Origin: Bacteroidota bacterium
Lineage (GTDB): Bacteria; Bacteroidota; Ignavibacteria; SZUA-365
Length of the DNA: 42,470 bases
Reading direction: 5' to 3'
Assembly: GCA_014860565.1 (NCBI GenBank)
Contig: JACZJN010000058.1
Span: forward strand, 1-42,470
Positions 9,701 to 17,609 of the stretch are shown here, piece after piece (position 1 is the first letter of the stretch; the number at the start of each line of letters is the position of its first letter). Below the pieces are notes generated by a model, which was not told the origin of the DNA, ran no database searches, and saw only the letters and a list, made by a program, of their open reading frames with translations. Both the position numbers and the translations under genes were made by a program.

Positions 9701-9843
9701 CACGCGTATGCGACAGGCGCACCTTCCCCGCGGGTGCGCAGCGCATCGGATTCGATGCGTCCGTACTGCGACCGGGCGTGTATCTGTATCGGTTGGAGTC
9801 GGCGGGGGAAACGAGATCAGGCAGAATGATCGTCATTCGATAA
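6781..9843 (+). CDS. Secreted Asp-box beta-propeller protein with InlB-like repeats and T9SS domain
   Basis: A 1020-residue secreted protein with a strong GGAGG ribosome site 8 bases before the ATG and a signal peptide (about 1-26). Residues 30-600 contain about twelve Asp-box motifs of the form S-x-D-x-G-x-x-W (for example RSTDAGATW, RSTDKGLTW, RSSDGGTNW). These mark sialidase- or Ycf48-like beta-propeller blades; no sialidase catalytic set was recognised. Residues 608-765 and 766-920 are two copies of one module beginning VTITTSPAGR and ITVTTAPSGR and ending in a strand resembling divergent InlB B-repeats (GSYTGTNNPATVTL, SSYSGTDNPATVTI). Residues from about 930 form a T9SS sorting domain (EQNAPNPCASF, DLLGRECARV, GVYLYRL). 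Likely a surface binding or adhesion protein; the ligand is unknown. The gene converges on the minus-strand TSP3 gene, leaving 16 bases between stops. Confidence 0.85.
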   Translation: MNMRSTLSPILISIFLLLSTPIVSHGQTLQWGPTNGPYGSVCQDLVMTSSGTYLLNDERNGVWRSTDAGMHWQRSSTGLSIYGVYALAIAADGNVLAATYYGVNRSTDDGKSWVSSNTGITQQNLEDILALSDGTVLATAWGGGLFRSTNNGQLWTEVTPGPAELRIYCLRKTAADHVFAGSFGAGVFRSTDKGLTWTALSLGGYVYDMAQTPDGMLHALRSDVGLFHSSDNGDTWYKSDDGLPYFRGYGFASRSAGELFFGCSIPQGMYRSTDAGATWAVYSDGFSNAITQGMFRVANGDLLAMTNGDGVYCLPKDSSVWSAWNEGMQGTWIRAVAVAPDGSIAAGGYGGVSISRDEGASWTNAGSGVKSSLVYDLLWINQTLLAAGYPGGVCRSTDFGVHWIPINSGQTSDRPTCLSLDASGTLFCGTDGKGVFSSSDNGDTWVAINDGLTSLRVYALCEDATAIYTATDDGVFKSTNQGANWFLASSGLPTSHGNALLSVNNLLFVSVGGGVYRSSDGGTNWSRSGLNQLPSRAFETLKASSSGLIFAGGDVGIYATSDGGENWQYVGDGLPNNTTYDIAFDSAGKLYAAIYGNGVFRSPPLNSGPEVTITTSPAGRSFTVDGMAYTTTQTFNWQPGTTHEIGTEWTQYGQTGIRYVYSGWTDGGDVSHMITAPMGAQTITANFRTEYQLLVATDGAGTVTPQSGWYNPGAQAELLATPEAGQTFLRWEGTGSGSYTGTNNPATVTLNNPVTQTAYFSGNAAGREITVTTAPSGRRVTVDGQDYSNRTTFTWNVGSSHQISTASPQQGSPGIRYVWNSWSNAQPMTHTYVVAAGPAVELTANFDMEYSLTMTAGTGGTVSPGTSWHGTGTRVQIRATPQGGYEFDRWVGSGVSSYSGTDNPATVTITNAITENAVFRQVTDVRDDPSMPRTMQLEQNAPNPCASFTVFSFVLPRAQAVSLVVTDLLGRECARVCDRRTFPAGAQRIGFDASVLRPGVYLYRLESAGETRSGRMIVIR

Positions 9844-9859
9844 CGGCGAATGGACTTCC

Positions 9860-11320
9860 TCAGCGTTCTTTGACGTCCGGACACCCGTCGTTGTCCTGGT
9901 AACCGTTCCTGTTTTCAGGAAGCCGCGGGCACCTGTCTTCCTTGTCGTTGAAGCCGTCACCGTCGGTATCGGCCTTCTTCGGATCAGTGCCGACGATGCG
10001 CAGTTCTTCGTAATCGGTGAGTCCGTCACCGTCGGTGTCGGGATTGAAGGGATCGGTGCCTTCGATCGAGCGTTCCTCGAAGTCGGTCAGCCCGTCTTTG
10101 TCGCTGTCCGCGGAGGCAGCTTCCGTTTTGCCGACGAACACCTCGTCGTAATCGCCGATGCCGTCGCCGTCGCTGTCGGGAAGCAGAGGGTCGGTGCCGT
10201 ACTTGAGGTATTCGTCGCCGTCGCTGAGGCCGTCGCCGTCGGTATCGACGCGGTTGGGATTGGTACCCAGCTGCAGCTCGCGTCCGTCGGGAAGCTGATC
10301 GCCGTCGCTGTCCACCTTGTGAGGATCGGTGTTGAATCGCTGTATCTCTTCCGCATCCCGGATTCCGTCCCCATCGGTATCGAGCGTATCGGGGCGCGTG
10401 TGGTATTTCACCGCCTCTTCATAGTCGGTGAGGCCGTCGTCATCCGAGTCCATCTTGCGGGGGTCGGAATGGAGATTGGTGACTTCATGCCAATCGGTGA
10501 GCAGGTCGCCGTCGGTGTCGACGTCGTAGGGATTCGTGCCGAGTTCTTCCTCCTCGTCGTTGCTCAGCCCGTCGCCGTCGATATCGTTGTCCGGGAAAAG
10601 AAAGAACTTCACGCCCGCGGTCAGGGAGAAATACAGATCGTTTGCGGTTTCCGCGGCGTTGGGATTGCGGCCCACGCCCGATTCGACTGCCCAGGTGTCG
10701 CGGACGTAATCGGACGCGAATGCATCGAGTCCGCCCGTCGAGGTGAGGTTTGCACGAATCTCGAGGTTGAAGGCCATTGTGCGCCCCATAAGGATATCGA
10801 TGCCGAGTCCACCGGGAAAGACCCACGTCTCCTGTTCCGGACTCGCCGGATAATAGCGGGTTACCCGTGCACTGTAATCTTCGGGTGTGTACCAGAGTTT
10901 TCCCGCACCGCCATAGAGATAGGGATTGATGAATTCCCCCGGCAGAAGGTCGAGAAAGACCAGCGCGGTGAACGCTGTAAAATCCGTGCCTCGATCCACA
11001 CCGTTTAATGCGGGATCGTTACCGAACTGAATCTCATACGAAGTGCGGGTATTGCGGCGCCAACGGCGGTTGTAGTACAGCTTCCCCTTCTCACCCTGGA
11101 GTCCGATGCGCAGATAATTGGCCAGCGCGAACGAAGCCTGGGCCCAGTACATCTCGCCGACCGACTGATCGAGGAACTCACCGTTATACTTCGAGATGCC
11201 CCCGCCCACGGTCACTGTCAGGCGTCCGTCCGGATAGCGCGGACGTCCGGTATACGGGACCTCCTGCGCCAACGCAGTACCTGCGAGCAAAAAGAGCGAT
11301 ATCAGTGCCAATAATTTCAT
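9860..11320 (-). CDS. Outer-membrane barrel protein with thrombospondin type 3 repeats, no OmpA domain
   Basis: A 486-residue protein with a signal peptide (1-18, ending LAQ). Residues 30-240 have alternating strands typical of an eight-stranded outer-membrane barrel ([37 protein letters not shown]). They are followed by ten calcium-binding thrombospondin type 3 repeats of about 23 residues (DxDxDGDGLxDxEE...GTDP). It stops straight after DGCPDVKER, where homologues continue into a peptidoglycan-binding OmpA domain. It is clearly paralogous to the gene just upstream (11368-13758), with matching barrel strands and the same number of TSP3 repeats, and is separated from it by 47 bases. Whether it lost the OmpA domain or never had one cannot be told from one genome. 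Confidence 0.88.
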   Translation of the reverse strand: MKLLALISLFLLAGTALAQEVPYTGRPRYPDGRLTVTVGGGISKYNGEFLDQSVGEMYWAQASFALANYLRIGLQGEKGKLYYNRRWRRNTRTSYEIQFGNDPALNGVDRGTDFTAFTALVFLDLLPGEFINPYLYGGAGKLWYTPEDYSARVTRYYPASPEQETWVFPGGLGIDILMGRTMAFNLEIRANLTSTGGLDAFASDYVRDTWAVESGVGRNPNAAETANDLYFSLTAGVKFFLFPDNDIDGDGLSNDEEEELGTNPYDVDTDGDLLTDWHEVTNLHSDPRKMDSDDDGLTDYEEAVKYHTRPDTLDTDGDGIRDAEEIQRFNTDPHKVDSDGDQLPDGRELQLGTNPNRVDTDGDGLSDGDEYLKYGTDPLLPDSDGDGIGDYDEVFVGKTEAASADSDKDGLTDFEERSIEGTDPFNPDTDGDGLTDYEELRIVGTDPKKADTDGDGFNDKEDRCPRLPENRNGYQDNDGCPDVKER

Positions 11321-11367
11321 CTATACCATTCGCAATTCATGCTTCCAGATTCGAAATTCATCGTTCA

Positions 11368-13758
11368 TCATCGTTCGATCACGTTATACGGCACTCTGTC
11401 GCCGAGCCGGATGATGTAGATTTCCACGCGGCGATTGAACGCGCGGCCGATATCGTTGCTGTTGTCCATCAGCGGCCGCGTTTCTCCGAAGCCACGGGCG
11501 CGGATGCGCGAGGGCGAAATACCTGCCTGCACGAAGAAATTCTTCACGGCAAGTGCTCGGCGCATGGACAGATTCTCATTGTAGGCATCAGTGCCTTCCG
11601 CGTCGGTGTGGCCCCGAATCTCAACAATCATCTGCGGATAGGCCTTGAACACCGCCACCTTCTCCATCAGGTCGGCCGTGTATTCACGCCGGATGATATC
11701 CATGTCAAATTCGAAATGGACATCGGTGAGGATGAATGTCTTGTCTTCCGCGACGTTTTCCAGATTGAATTCTGGAAGGGGGCTGACCAGATTCTCCGCT
11801 TCGAAATCGTAGGCGATCGTACGCCGCGTCGTGTCGTAATTCGACCGCATTGGCATGATATGCTGCACCGCGCGGGGAATGTAGCCCCAGTAGCGCGCAA
11901 GGAGTTGCTGCTCGGCAGTTCCGAAGAGAGAGTCCCGCTCAATGCGCCACATTCGGCCATCGCCGGCGCTGACGCCGTGTCCGCGTCCTGTCGAACCCGC
12001 AAAGCCTGCATCGCCTGAACCGGCGATCGCTGCATAATTCACCTCGCCACGCCCGTCGCCGGTACCCACGCCCTGTCCGCGTCCATTACGCCCGTCGCCT
12101 GTCACCTCGCCACTGTTCACCCCGCCACGCCCGTCGCCGGTACCCACGCCCTGTCCGCGTCCATTACGTCCGTCACCCGTGACCTCGCCGCTGTTGACCC
12201 CACCCCGGCCGTCGCCCGTACCCACGCCCTGTCCGCGTCCGCGCGAGGGATCGGAACCGTTATTGGAGGCCAAAGGAGTGTCGAGATCGATGCCGATGCC
12301 ATCGGGACATCCGTCATCGTCGTTGATACCGTTGTAGATTTCGGGAACGAGCGGACATTGATCCACGCCGTCCCAGATGCCATCGCTGTCGGTGTCGCGA
12401 TCGAGCGGGTTGGTATGCGTTTCGACGATTTCCTGATCGTCGCGCAACCCGTCGCCGTCGGTATCGGCATTGTTGGGATTTGTGCGATGGAACGCGATTT
12501 CTTCGTAGTCGTTGAGATCATCTCCGTCGGAATCACCCTGCAGCGGATTGGTGCGGTAGGTCACGACTTCGTTGTAATCGAACACACCGTCGCCGTCCGT
12601 ATCGGCCTTCACGGGATTGGTACCGTACACGCGCACTTCCGCATAATCGCTCAGGCCGTCGAAATCGGTGTCGACCAAAGTGGGATCGGTACCGAGGCCG
12701 AGTTCCTCCTTGTCATTGAGTCCGTCCTCGTCAGTGTCGAATACGAGGGGATTCGTACCATATCGGTAGATTTCCTCGAAATCGGTGAGACCGTCGGTGT
12801 CCGTGTCCTCCAGTGAAGGACGCGTGCGGAAGACGGTGACTTCGTAATAATCCCCGAGACGATCCTGATCGGAGTCCCATTTCAGAGGGTGGGAATTGAA
12901 CTGCTCGGTCTCCTCGAAATCGGAGAGGCCGTCGCCGTCCGAATCGGGTTCGTACACGTCGCTGCCGAGCCCTTCTTCCTCGCGGTTGGGCAGCAGGTCG
13001 CCGTCGTAATCGTCATTCCGGAAAAGATAGACACGCAGACCAAGCGTGGCGGTGAGCAGATTGTCGTTTGCCTCATTGGGCTGGTAGGCGCGCGACCCGC
13101 CGCTTTTGATATAGTCGATGGTGAGAAGCTTCTCGTCGTAGGCGTCGAGATCGCCCTTGAAAATGAGCGTGTAGCGCAGTTCGGCGCTGAGCGCGATCGA
13201 CGGCGTGAAGAAGACGTCGAGCCCGAGGCCGAAAGGTACGGACACCGCGCCAGGCATATCGGCTTTCGGACGCGTGTGGACCTGATCTCCGCCATGATCC
13301 TCCGCGCTGTAGACGGTCACACCCGCCCCGATCAGCATCGAGATGTCGAAGATCGACATCTGCAGCGGACGATACTGCATCAACAGATGGAAATTGCTGA
13401 ATTCGGTTTCGCGGGTCCCATCCTCCGGACCGAACTGGAAGTCGTACAGAACGGGGTCCACTGCGGAGCGCTGCCGCTGGTACGAGAATTTTCCGTATTC
13501 CACCCCGAGCCCGATGGAAAGGAACGTCCGGACGGAATACATGCCGCTGAGCGACAGAATGCGTGAGTCGTCAACGGGTGAGAATTCTCCGCTATAGCGG
13601 TTCAATCCCCCGGCAATGCGGAACGCAAGCAAACCCTGGGAGTAACGCGTGCGGTATTCTTCATCGAGCATGCCGACATCCTGCTGCGCCCTCAGAGGGA
13701 TCGCGAGCAGTACCGACAGAACGGTGAGGAAGAAAATTGTGCGGATCAATATATGCAT
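11368..13758 (-). CDS. Outer-membrane barrel - TSP3 repeat - OmpA family protein
   Basis: A 796-residue protein, taking the ATG at 13758 directly before a good signal peptide (a TTG nine codons upstream is less likely). Order of parts: signal peptide ending LRAQ; barrel region (about 25-235); ten TSP3 calcium-binding repeats (about 240-480); a Gly-rich linker with three copies of a 26-residue unit beginning GRGQGVGTGDGRG; and a C-terminal OmpA domain (VHFEFDMD, IRGHTDAEGTDAYNENLS, RARGFGETRP, NRRVEIYI) that should bind peptidoglycan. It probably ties the outer membrane to the wall through a long, calcium-stiffened stalk. It precedes its shorter paralogue on the same strand, and a promoter-like pair lies upstream at 13814-13841. 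Confidence 0.9.
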   Translation of the reverse strand: MHILIRTIFFLTVLSVLLAIPLRAQQDVGMLDEEYRTRYSQGLLAFRIAGGLNRYSGEFSPVDDSRILSLSGMYSVRTFLSIGLGVEYGKFSYQRQRSAVDPVLYDFQFGPEDGTRETEFSNFHLLMQYRPLQMSIFDISMLIGAGVTVYSAEDHGGDQVHTRPKADMPGAVSVPFGLGLDVFFTPSIALSAELRYTLIFKGDLDAYDEKLLTIDYIKSGGSRAYQPNEANDNLLTATLGLRVYLFRNDDYDGDLLPNREEEGLGSDVYEPDSDGDGLSDFEETEQFNSHPLKWDSDQDRLGDYYEVTVFRTRPSLEDTDTDGLTDFEEIYRYGTNPLVFDTDEDGLNDKEELGLGTDPTLVDTDFDGLSDYAEVRVYGTNPVKADTDGDGVFDYNEVVTYRTNPLQGDSDGDDLNDYEEIAFHRTNPNNADTDGDGLRDDQEIVETHTNPLDRDTDSDGIWDGVDQCPLVPEIYNGINDDDGCPDGIGIDLDTPLASNNGSDPSRGRGQGVGTGDGRGGVNSGEVTGDGRNGRGQGVGTGDGRGGVNSGEVTGDGRNGRGQGVGTGDGRGEVNYAAIAGSGDAGFAGSTGRGHGVSAGDGRMWRIERDSLFGTAEQQLLARYWGYIPRAVQHIMPMRSNYDTTRRTIAYDFEAENLVSPLPEFNLENVAEDKTFILTDVHFEFDMDIIRREYTADLMEKVAVFKAYPQMIVEIRGHTDAEGTDAYNENLSMRRALAVKNFFVQAGISPSRIRARGFGETRPLMDNSNDIGRAFNRRVEIYIIRLGDRVPYNVIER
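12007..12240. repeat. Three 78-bp tandem repeats inside the OmpA-family gene
   Basis: On the minus strand, units span 12240-12163, 12162-12085 and 12084-12007. Each encodes 26 residues starting GRGQGVGTGDGRG; the first two read on as GVNSGEVTGDGRN, and the third diverges after GEVN. The first two differ only at scattered, mostly silent positions. The period is a multiple of three, so unit gain or loss keeps the frame. Confidence 0.92.
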
Positions 13759-13813
13759 GCGCAGACGCGAAAATCGCGGGGGCAACCGTTCTTGAAACTA
13801 CTGAAACAGATTA

Positions 13814-13841
13814 TTAATAAAACCTACGTATTCCTTGACAA
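13814..13841 (-). promoter_or_regulatory. Possible promoter for the TSP3-OmpA gene
   Basis: On the minus strand TTGTCA (13841-13836) is followed after 16 bases by TATTAA (13819-13814), within an AT-rich patch between the TrmH-type gene and the OmpA-family gene. The predicted start point is about 48 bases before the ATG at 13758. Confidence 0.35.
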
Positions 13842-13846
13842 GAAAC

Positions 13847-14644
13847 CTATACGTTCTCGGATCGAACAGCGGTAAGCGCATGGATGAGTATGCCATGCGA
13901 AACGCCGAGATTCAGCGATTCGGCGCTGCCCCCCGCGATGCGAATGCGGCGGGGAATGCTCTCAAGCAGCTCATCCGGCAGTCCGTGCGCTTCGCCGCCG
14001 AAAACGAGAATTTCGCGGCCGCTTGCCTTCCACTCCCCGACCTCCGTCCCGTCTTCCGCGACGGTGGCCACGAGTTCGCGGCCGCTTTCCTCTGCGAGCG
14101 CATGCAGCTCATCCACGGTCGTGATTTCACCCAGCCGCACACGAAAAAGCGAACCCATGCTGCCGCGCACTACCTTGGCGTTGAACGGATCCGCGCTGCC
14201 GGAGGAGAAAAGCAGGCCCTTGGCCCCGAACCAGTCTGTCGTGCGTATCATCGTCCCGAAATTTCCGGGGTCGGAAACACCCCAGAGCACCGCGGCAGGA
14301 TATCCCTCCGGCACCGACGCCAGGGCCGCGCGCGCATCGAGCACGGGAAGATACGCGACCAGGGCGATGCCCTGCGGCTCCCGCGTTTCTGCGATTTTTT
14401 CGAACAGCTTCGGCGTCGTCTCGAGCACCGGAATACCGGCTGCTTCCATTTCCTCGAGTAATGCCTTGTAGCGCTCCGCACGTTCGTGCTCAACAACCGC
14501 GATGGAGACACGCGCGCCCGCCCGCCAGGCGTCGGCCACCAGCCGTTCGCCCTCGATGACAAAGCGCCGTTTTTCCTCGCGATGCTTTTTCAGACGCAGC
14601 TTCCCCAGTTCGACGGCAAGATCCCGCGTCAACAAATTGCGCAT
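13847..14644 (-). CDS. TrmH/SpoU-family RNA 2'-O-methyltransferase
   Basis: A 265-residue protein with a small N-terminal substrate-binding domain (FVIEGERLVADAW, about 28-40) and a C-terminal SPOUT domain that forms the knotted SAM-binding fold. The three family motifs are present: DPGNFGTMIRT (125-135), with the conserved Asn and Arg; FGGEAHG (215-221); and SLNLGVSHG (243-251). It should methylate a ribose 2'-OH in rRNA or tRNA; the sequence does not show whether it is a 23S rRNA (RlmB-like) or another target. The start is 4 bases after the stop of the upstream lipoprotein gene, so the two are probably co-transcribed. No truncation is seen. Confidence 0.92.
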   Translation of the reverse strand: MRNLLTRDLAVELGKLRLKKHREEKRRFVIEGERLVADAWRAGARVSIAVVEHERAERYKALLEEMEAAGIPVLETTPKLFEKIAETREPQGIALVAYLPVLDARAALASVPEGYPAAVLWGVSDPGNFGTMIRTTDWFGAKGLLFSSGSADPFNAKVVRGSMGSLFRVRLGEITTVDELHALAEESGRELVATVAEDGTEVGEWKASGREILVFGGEAHGLPDELLESIPRRIRIAGGSAESLNLGVSHGILIHALTAVRSENV

Positions 14645-14648
14645 GGTA

Positions 14649-15047
14649 TTAATTGTTTTTCGCGCCCTCGGCGATCCAGGTCCGGATGCCGGTGAGCTGA
14701 TTGGTGTTGATGATGATCGGGACGTTGATGGGATGCGGCAGGCGTCCGTCGATTTTCTGCAGCAGCAGGCTGCTTTCGGGATTGCCGGGAATGATGATGC
14801 CCGGCCGCTCGGTCATCGAAACATACGACGTCAGGCTGAGATTCCCGGCGCGGCTCTGATCTTCGTGGCAGCCGTAATTGGCGCAGCGCAGGTTGAAAAA
14901 CGGCTGCACGTGTACCGCGTAGCTGACGTCCTTTTCCGGAAATATGATTTCGTCGCCCGGTGTGGTGCCGCTGTCGTCGCAGGCAGTCAGCACGACGAAC
15001 AAGGAGATCAGGAGAAAACCGGCAGCGAGGGAGAGGGTTCGCGTCAT
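14649..15047 (-). CDS. Small lipoprotein with cytochrome c-like CX4CH motif
   Basis: A 132-residue protein with a lipoprotein signal (lipobox LTAC, Cys at about residue 23). The mature part resembles the PSCyt1-type cytochrome domain found in planctomycetes and Ignavibacteria: VQPFFNLRC, then GCHEDQSRAGNLSL, then the strongly conserved-looking PGNPESSLLLQKI. The candidate haem motif reads C-A-N-Y-G-C-H, i.e. CX4CH instead of CXXCH. Haem attachment is therefore uncertain, and the domain may be a haem-free descendant. The ATG overlaps the stop of the 5'-nucleotidase gene (ATGA). Probably a periplasm-facing lipoprotein; electron-transfer function is inference. Confidence 0.75.
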   Translation of the reverse strand: MTRTLSLAAGFLLISLFVVLTACDDSGTTPGDEIIFPEKDVSYAVHVQPFFNLRCANYGCHEDQSRAGNLSLTSYVSMTERPGIIIPGNPESSLLLQKIDGRLPHPINVPIIINTNQLTGIRTWIAEGAKNN

Positions 15048-16558
15048 TTCCTGGATCCTTTCAATGTGATGCGCCCGTCTTTCTTCGAATCGATGCGTTT
15101 CTGTGCGCGCACGTAGTCGATGAAAACGTCGCGGTCCACCGCGGCGGAACCGGCGGGACGCACGGCGATTTCCGCTTCCGGCAGTCCGAACACATCGTAG
15201 AGATGTCCGCCGACATAGCTGTTGGTCACAACGGTATAGATGCGCGCGGGATCCACCGCCTCGCCGTTCACTTCCGCCGTGAGCGCATTTTCGGGAGCGG
15301 CGTCGAAATCATAGGTGAAACGCAGACCGCCCACCTGGCAGAACTCGCCGGTCTTCGTGGCCTGGTAGCGCAGCATGCCGAGCAGCTGTTCCCCGTTCAC
15401 GGTAAAGGTGACGAATTCATTGGCGAAGGGGCTGATCTCCCACATGTCGCGCAGGGTGATCGGACCCGCGGACAGATTCTTCCGAATGCCGCCGGAATTC
15501 TGGAACGCGACGTCGGCCTTCGCGAAATCGCGCATGACGTCGGCCTGCCAGTTCCCCATGTTGGATTCGCCGTCATGCCCGCGCACCCAATCGGTGAGCA
15601 GCTCGCCGATGACTTCGGAGAGCCCGCTGTCGACCACGGCTTCCATCTCCTTCACCTTCGCCAGCATGACGGGATCGGGCGTGATGTCATTGACGCGCGT
15701 TTCGATGAGCTGTCCCCACGACGAGTCCACTGTCCCCTTCGCGGCGTCGACTTTAAGGTCGAGGCGACCGAGCCAGCGTCCCTTCGAGCCGGCCTGCACG
15801 ATCAGCGCGCCGTTTACTTTCTTCGGTTTCCAGAGCGGTGTATGCGAATGTCCCCCGACAATCACGTCGATGCCGTCGACCGTGGCGGCGAGCGCCGAAT
15901 CGGCCTCCACGCCAGAGTGGCTGAGTACGACGATGAAGCGGGCGCCGAAGCGCTGCTCGAGTTCGTGTATGGTGTTCCGCACGGTCATCGCCGCGTCGAG
16001 CACGTCGAGGTCCGCGACATTGCTGCGCATGGTGAGGGTTTTCAGATCCATCGGCGCCAGCCCGATCACGCCGATCGTCATTCCCCCGCGATGCAGAATG
16101 CGATAGCGCGGCACAAACGGCGTGCCCATGCGCTTATCCCAGAGGTTCGCCGAGATGATCGGGAAAGTGACGGTGGGAAACAGATGGCGCAGGTTGTCGG
16201 CGCCGTAGTCGAACTCGTGATTGCCGAGGGTCATGGCGTCGGGCTGCATGAGTTCGAGCAGTTCGAACTGCGAGGCGCCGCGCGTGATCGAGGAAATGGG
16301 AGTACCCTGAAAATCGTCGCCTGCATGGAGGAGAATGGTGTTTGTATGCTGCTTCCTCTCACGGTCCACGTACGCTTTGAGTGCCGCGTAGCCGCCGACC
16401 GGAATTTTCTGACGCTCGCCGTTGACCTCGGCGTTCACGCTCATCGGGACGTTCTGCGCATGAAAATCATTGTAGTGGAGAATCGTCAGTTCAACCTGCT
16501 GTGCATGCAGCGATCCGGCGAGAAGGAGAAGGGCGAGAAAGCGGGTGATGGTAGGCAT
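15044..16558 (-). CDS. Periplasmic 5'-nucleotidase / metallophosphoesterase (UshA type)
   Basis: A 504-residue protein starting at ATG 16558, which begins a clean signal peptide (1-20). The open frame upstream runs back into the tRNA and is not coding. The N-terminal metallophosphatase domain has HYNDFHA (28-34), AGDDFQGT (79-86), GNHEFDYG (112-119), HSGVEAD (214-220) and GGHSHTPL (235-242), which supply the dinuclear metal ligands. The C-terminal 5'-nucleotidase domain has QNSGGIR (353-359) and a substrate-stacking region near ISPFANEF. It should hydrolyse nucleotides or UDP-sugars in the periplasm. The first motif has Tyr in place of the more common Thr (HTND), which is a mild variation. 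Coupled to the next gene through ATGA. Confidence 0.92.
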   Translation of the reverse strand: MPTITRFLALLLLAGSLHAQQVELTILHYNDFHAQNVPMSVNAEVNGERQKIPVGGYAALKAYVDRERKQHTNTILLHAGDDFQGTPISSITRGASQFELLELMQPDAMTLGNHEFDYGADNLRHLFPTVTFPIISANLWDKRMGTPFVPRYRILHRGGMTIGVIGLAPMDLKTLTMRSNVADLDVLDAAMTVRNTIHELEQRFGARFIVVLSHSGVEADSALAATVDGIDVIVGGHSHTPLWKPKKVNGALIVQAGSKGRWLGRLDLKVDAAKGTVDSSWGQLIETRVNDITPDPVMLAKVKEMEAVVDSGLSEVIGELLTDWVRGHDGESNMGNWQADVMRDFAKADVAFQNSGGIRKNLSAGPITLRDMWEISPFANEFVTFTVNGEQLLGMLRYQATKTGEFCQVGGLRFTYDFDAAPENALTAEVNGEAVDPARIYTVVTNSYVGGHLYDVFGLPEAEIAVRPAGSAAVDRDVFIDYVRAQKRIDSKKDGRITLKGSRK

Positions 16559-16615
16559 ATCGCTCAGGGGGTTCGCGTTTCGTGTTGCGGTAATATCGTC
16601 AAAAGGGCAAAAGGT

Positions 16616-16648
16616 AAAAAGGTCAAAAGGCGCTCGACCTTTTGACCT
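16616..16648 (-). terminator. Intrinsic terminator downstream of tRNA-Glu
   Basis: On the minus strand an 11-bp perfect stem (AGGTCAAAAGG at 16648-16638 against 16630-16620) with a 7-base loop runs into a T tract at 16620-16616. It lies about 20 bases after the tRNA 3' end and before the 5'-nucleotidase gene. Confidence 0.7.
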
Positions 16649-16667
16649 CTTGACACTTTGACGTTCC

Positions 16668-16742
16668 TGGTAGCGCGTACGGGAATCGAACCCGTGTTTT
16701 GGCCTTGAGAGGGCCACGTCCTAGCCGCTAGACGAACGCGCC
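16668..16742 (-). tRNA. tRNA-Glu (anticodon CUC)
   Basis: The reverse complement folds as a complete 75-base cloverleaf with an encoded CCA end. The acceptor stem is GGCGCGT/ACGCGCT (first pair G-U). The D region TTCGTCTAG...GGAC matches the bacterial tRNA-Glu pattern. The anticodon stem is TGGCC/GGCCA with loop CTCTCAA (anticodon CUC), and the T arm is ACGGG-TTCGATT-CCCGT. It reads GAG codons. The CUC species usually supplements a UUC tRNA that would lie elsewhere. Confidence 0.97.
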
Positions 16743-16754
16743 ATATAGTCATGT

Positions 16755-16783
16755 AATATACCAATGGAAAAATTCGAAATCAA
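16755..16783 (-). promoter_or_regulatory. Promoter of tRNA-Glu
   Basis: On the minus strand TTGATT (16783-16778) and TATATT (16760-16755) are 17 bases apart. The -10 ends 12 bases before the mature tRNA 5' end, giving a very short leader, as expected for a tRNA gene. Confidence 0.6.
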
Positions 16784-16935
16784 TACTGCCGCGTCGTCGC
16801 CACGGGAGGCGTTTCGTGGCAGCAGTCGGATCCTCACACGGACGCACCACGGTTTCCGGTGCCATTCCTCTCCCGGGCGAGAACTGAACATTTGTTCTAT
16901 TGCCCGTTACGTATTTGTTGCATACCATACCGCAT

Positions 16936-17592
16936 ATGTCAGACGTCATAACTCATACCGTGATATCCGTTGTCATTGTGGATGACGACGCGGAAGTGCG
17001 CAACGGATTGGAGTGGATGATCAACCATTCCGACGGCTTTCGCTGCGATGCGACATTCGGCAGTGCCGACGAAATCCTGGCGCAGCTCACCGCGCCGCTG
17101 CCCGACGTCGTGCTGATGGATATCGGGCTCCCGGGCATGAGCGGTATAGAATGCGTCCGCGAGCTGAAAAAAATATTCCCGCAGCTTAATATCATCATGC
17201 AGACCGTGTACAGCGACGACGAGAAAATTTTCGAGTCCCTGCGCGCCGGTGCCATCGGATATATTCTCAAGAAGTCACCGATTCTCAAACTCCTGCAGGC
17301 TATCAGCGACGCGGCCGAGGGGGGCGTGCCGATGTCGGGCGAGGTGGCGAAACGCGTGCTCGCGTTCTTCCGGCAGCCCGCACAGGACGACGAGATGGCC
17401 AGTCTTTCGCAGCGCGAACACGAGGTACTCGAAGCGCTGATCGAAGGACGCAGCTATAAGGCGATCTCCGAAAAACTCTTCCTCAGTATTCACACCGTCC
17501 GCTTCCACGTTCATCACATCTACGAAAAGCTGCATGTGCGCTCCCGCGCCGAATTCATGGCCAAGGTCATGAAGCACAATCATCCCTCCTGA
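16936..17592 (+). CDS. NarL/LuxR-type response regulator (orphan)
   Basis: A 218-residue two-domain protein. The receiver domain has the acidic trio after SVVIV (Asp16-18), the phosphoacceptor in VVLMDIGLPG (Asp62) and the conserved Lys in GYILKK (Lys112). The C-terminal LuxR-type helix-turn-helix (about 150-215) contains LSQREHEVLEALIEG, ISEKLFLSIHTVRFHVHHI and YEKLHVRSR. I chose the ATG at 16936; the frame extends to a TTG at 16900, but that only adds unrelated residues. There is no cognate histidine kinase next to it, so its signal is unknown. It is separated by 94 bases and a promoter from the ABC genes. Confidence 0.92.
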   Translation: MSDVITHTVISVVIVDDDAEVRNGLEWMINHSDGFRCDATFGSADEILAQLTAPLPDVVLMDIGLPGMSGIECVRELKKIFPQLNIIMQTVYSDDEKIFESLRAGAIGYILKKSPILKLLQAISDAAEGGVPMSGEVAKRVLAFFRQPAQDDEMASLSQREHEVLEALIEGRSYKAISEKLFLSIHTVRFHVHHIYEKLHVRSRAEFMAKVMKHNHPS

Positions 17593-17609
17593 CCACTCCT
17601 GCCATGAAT

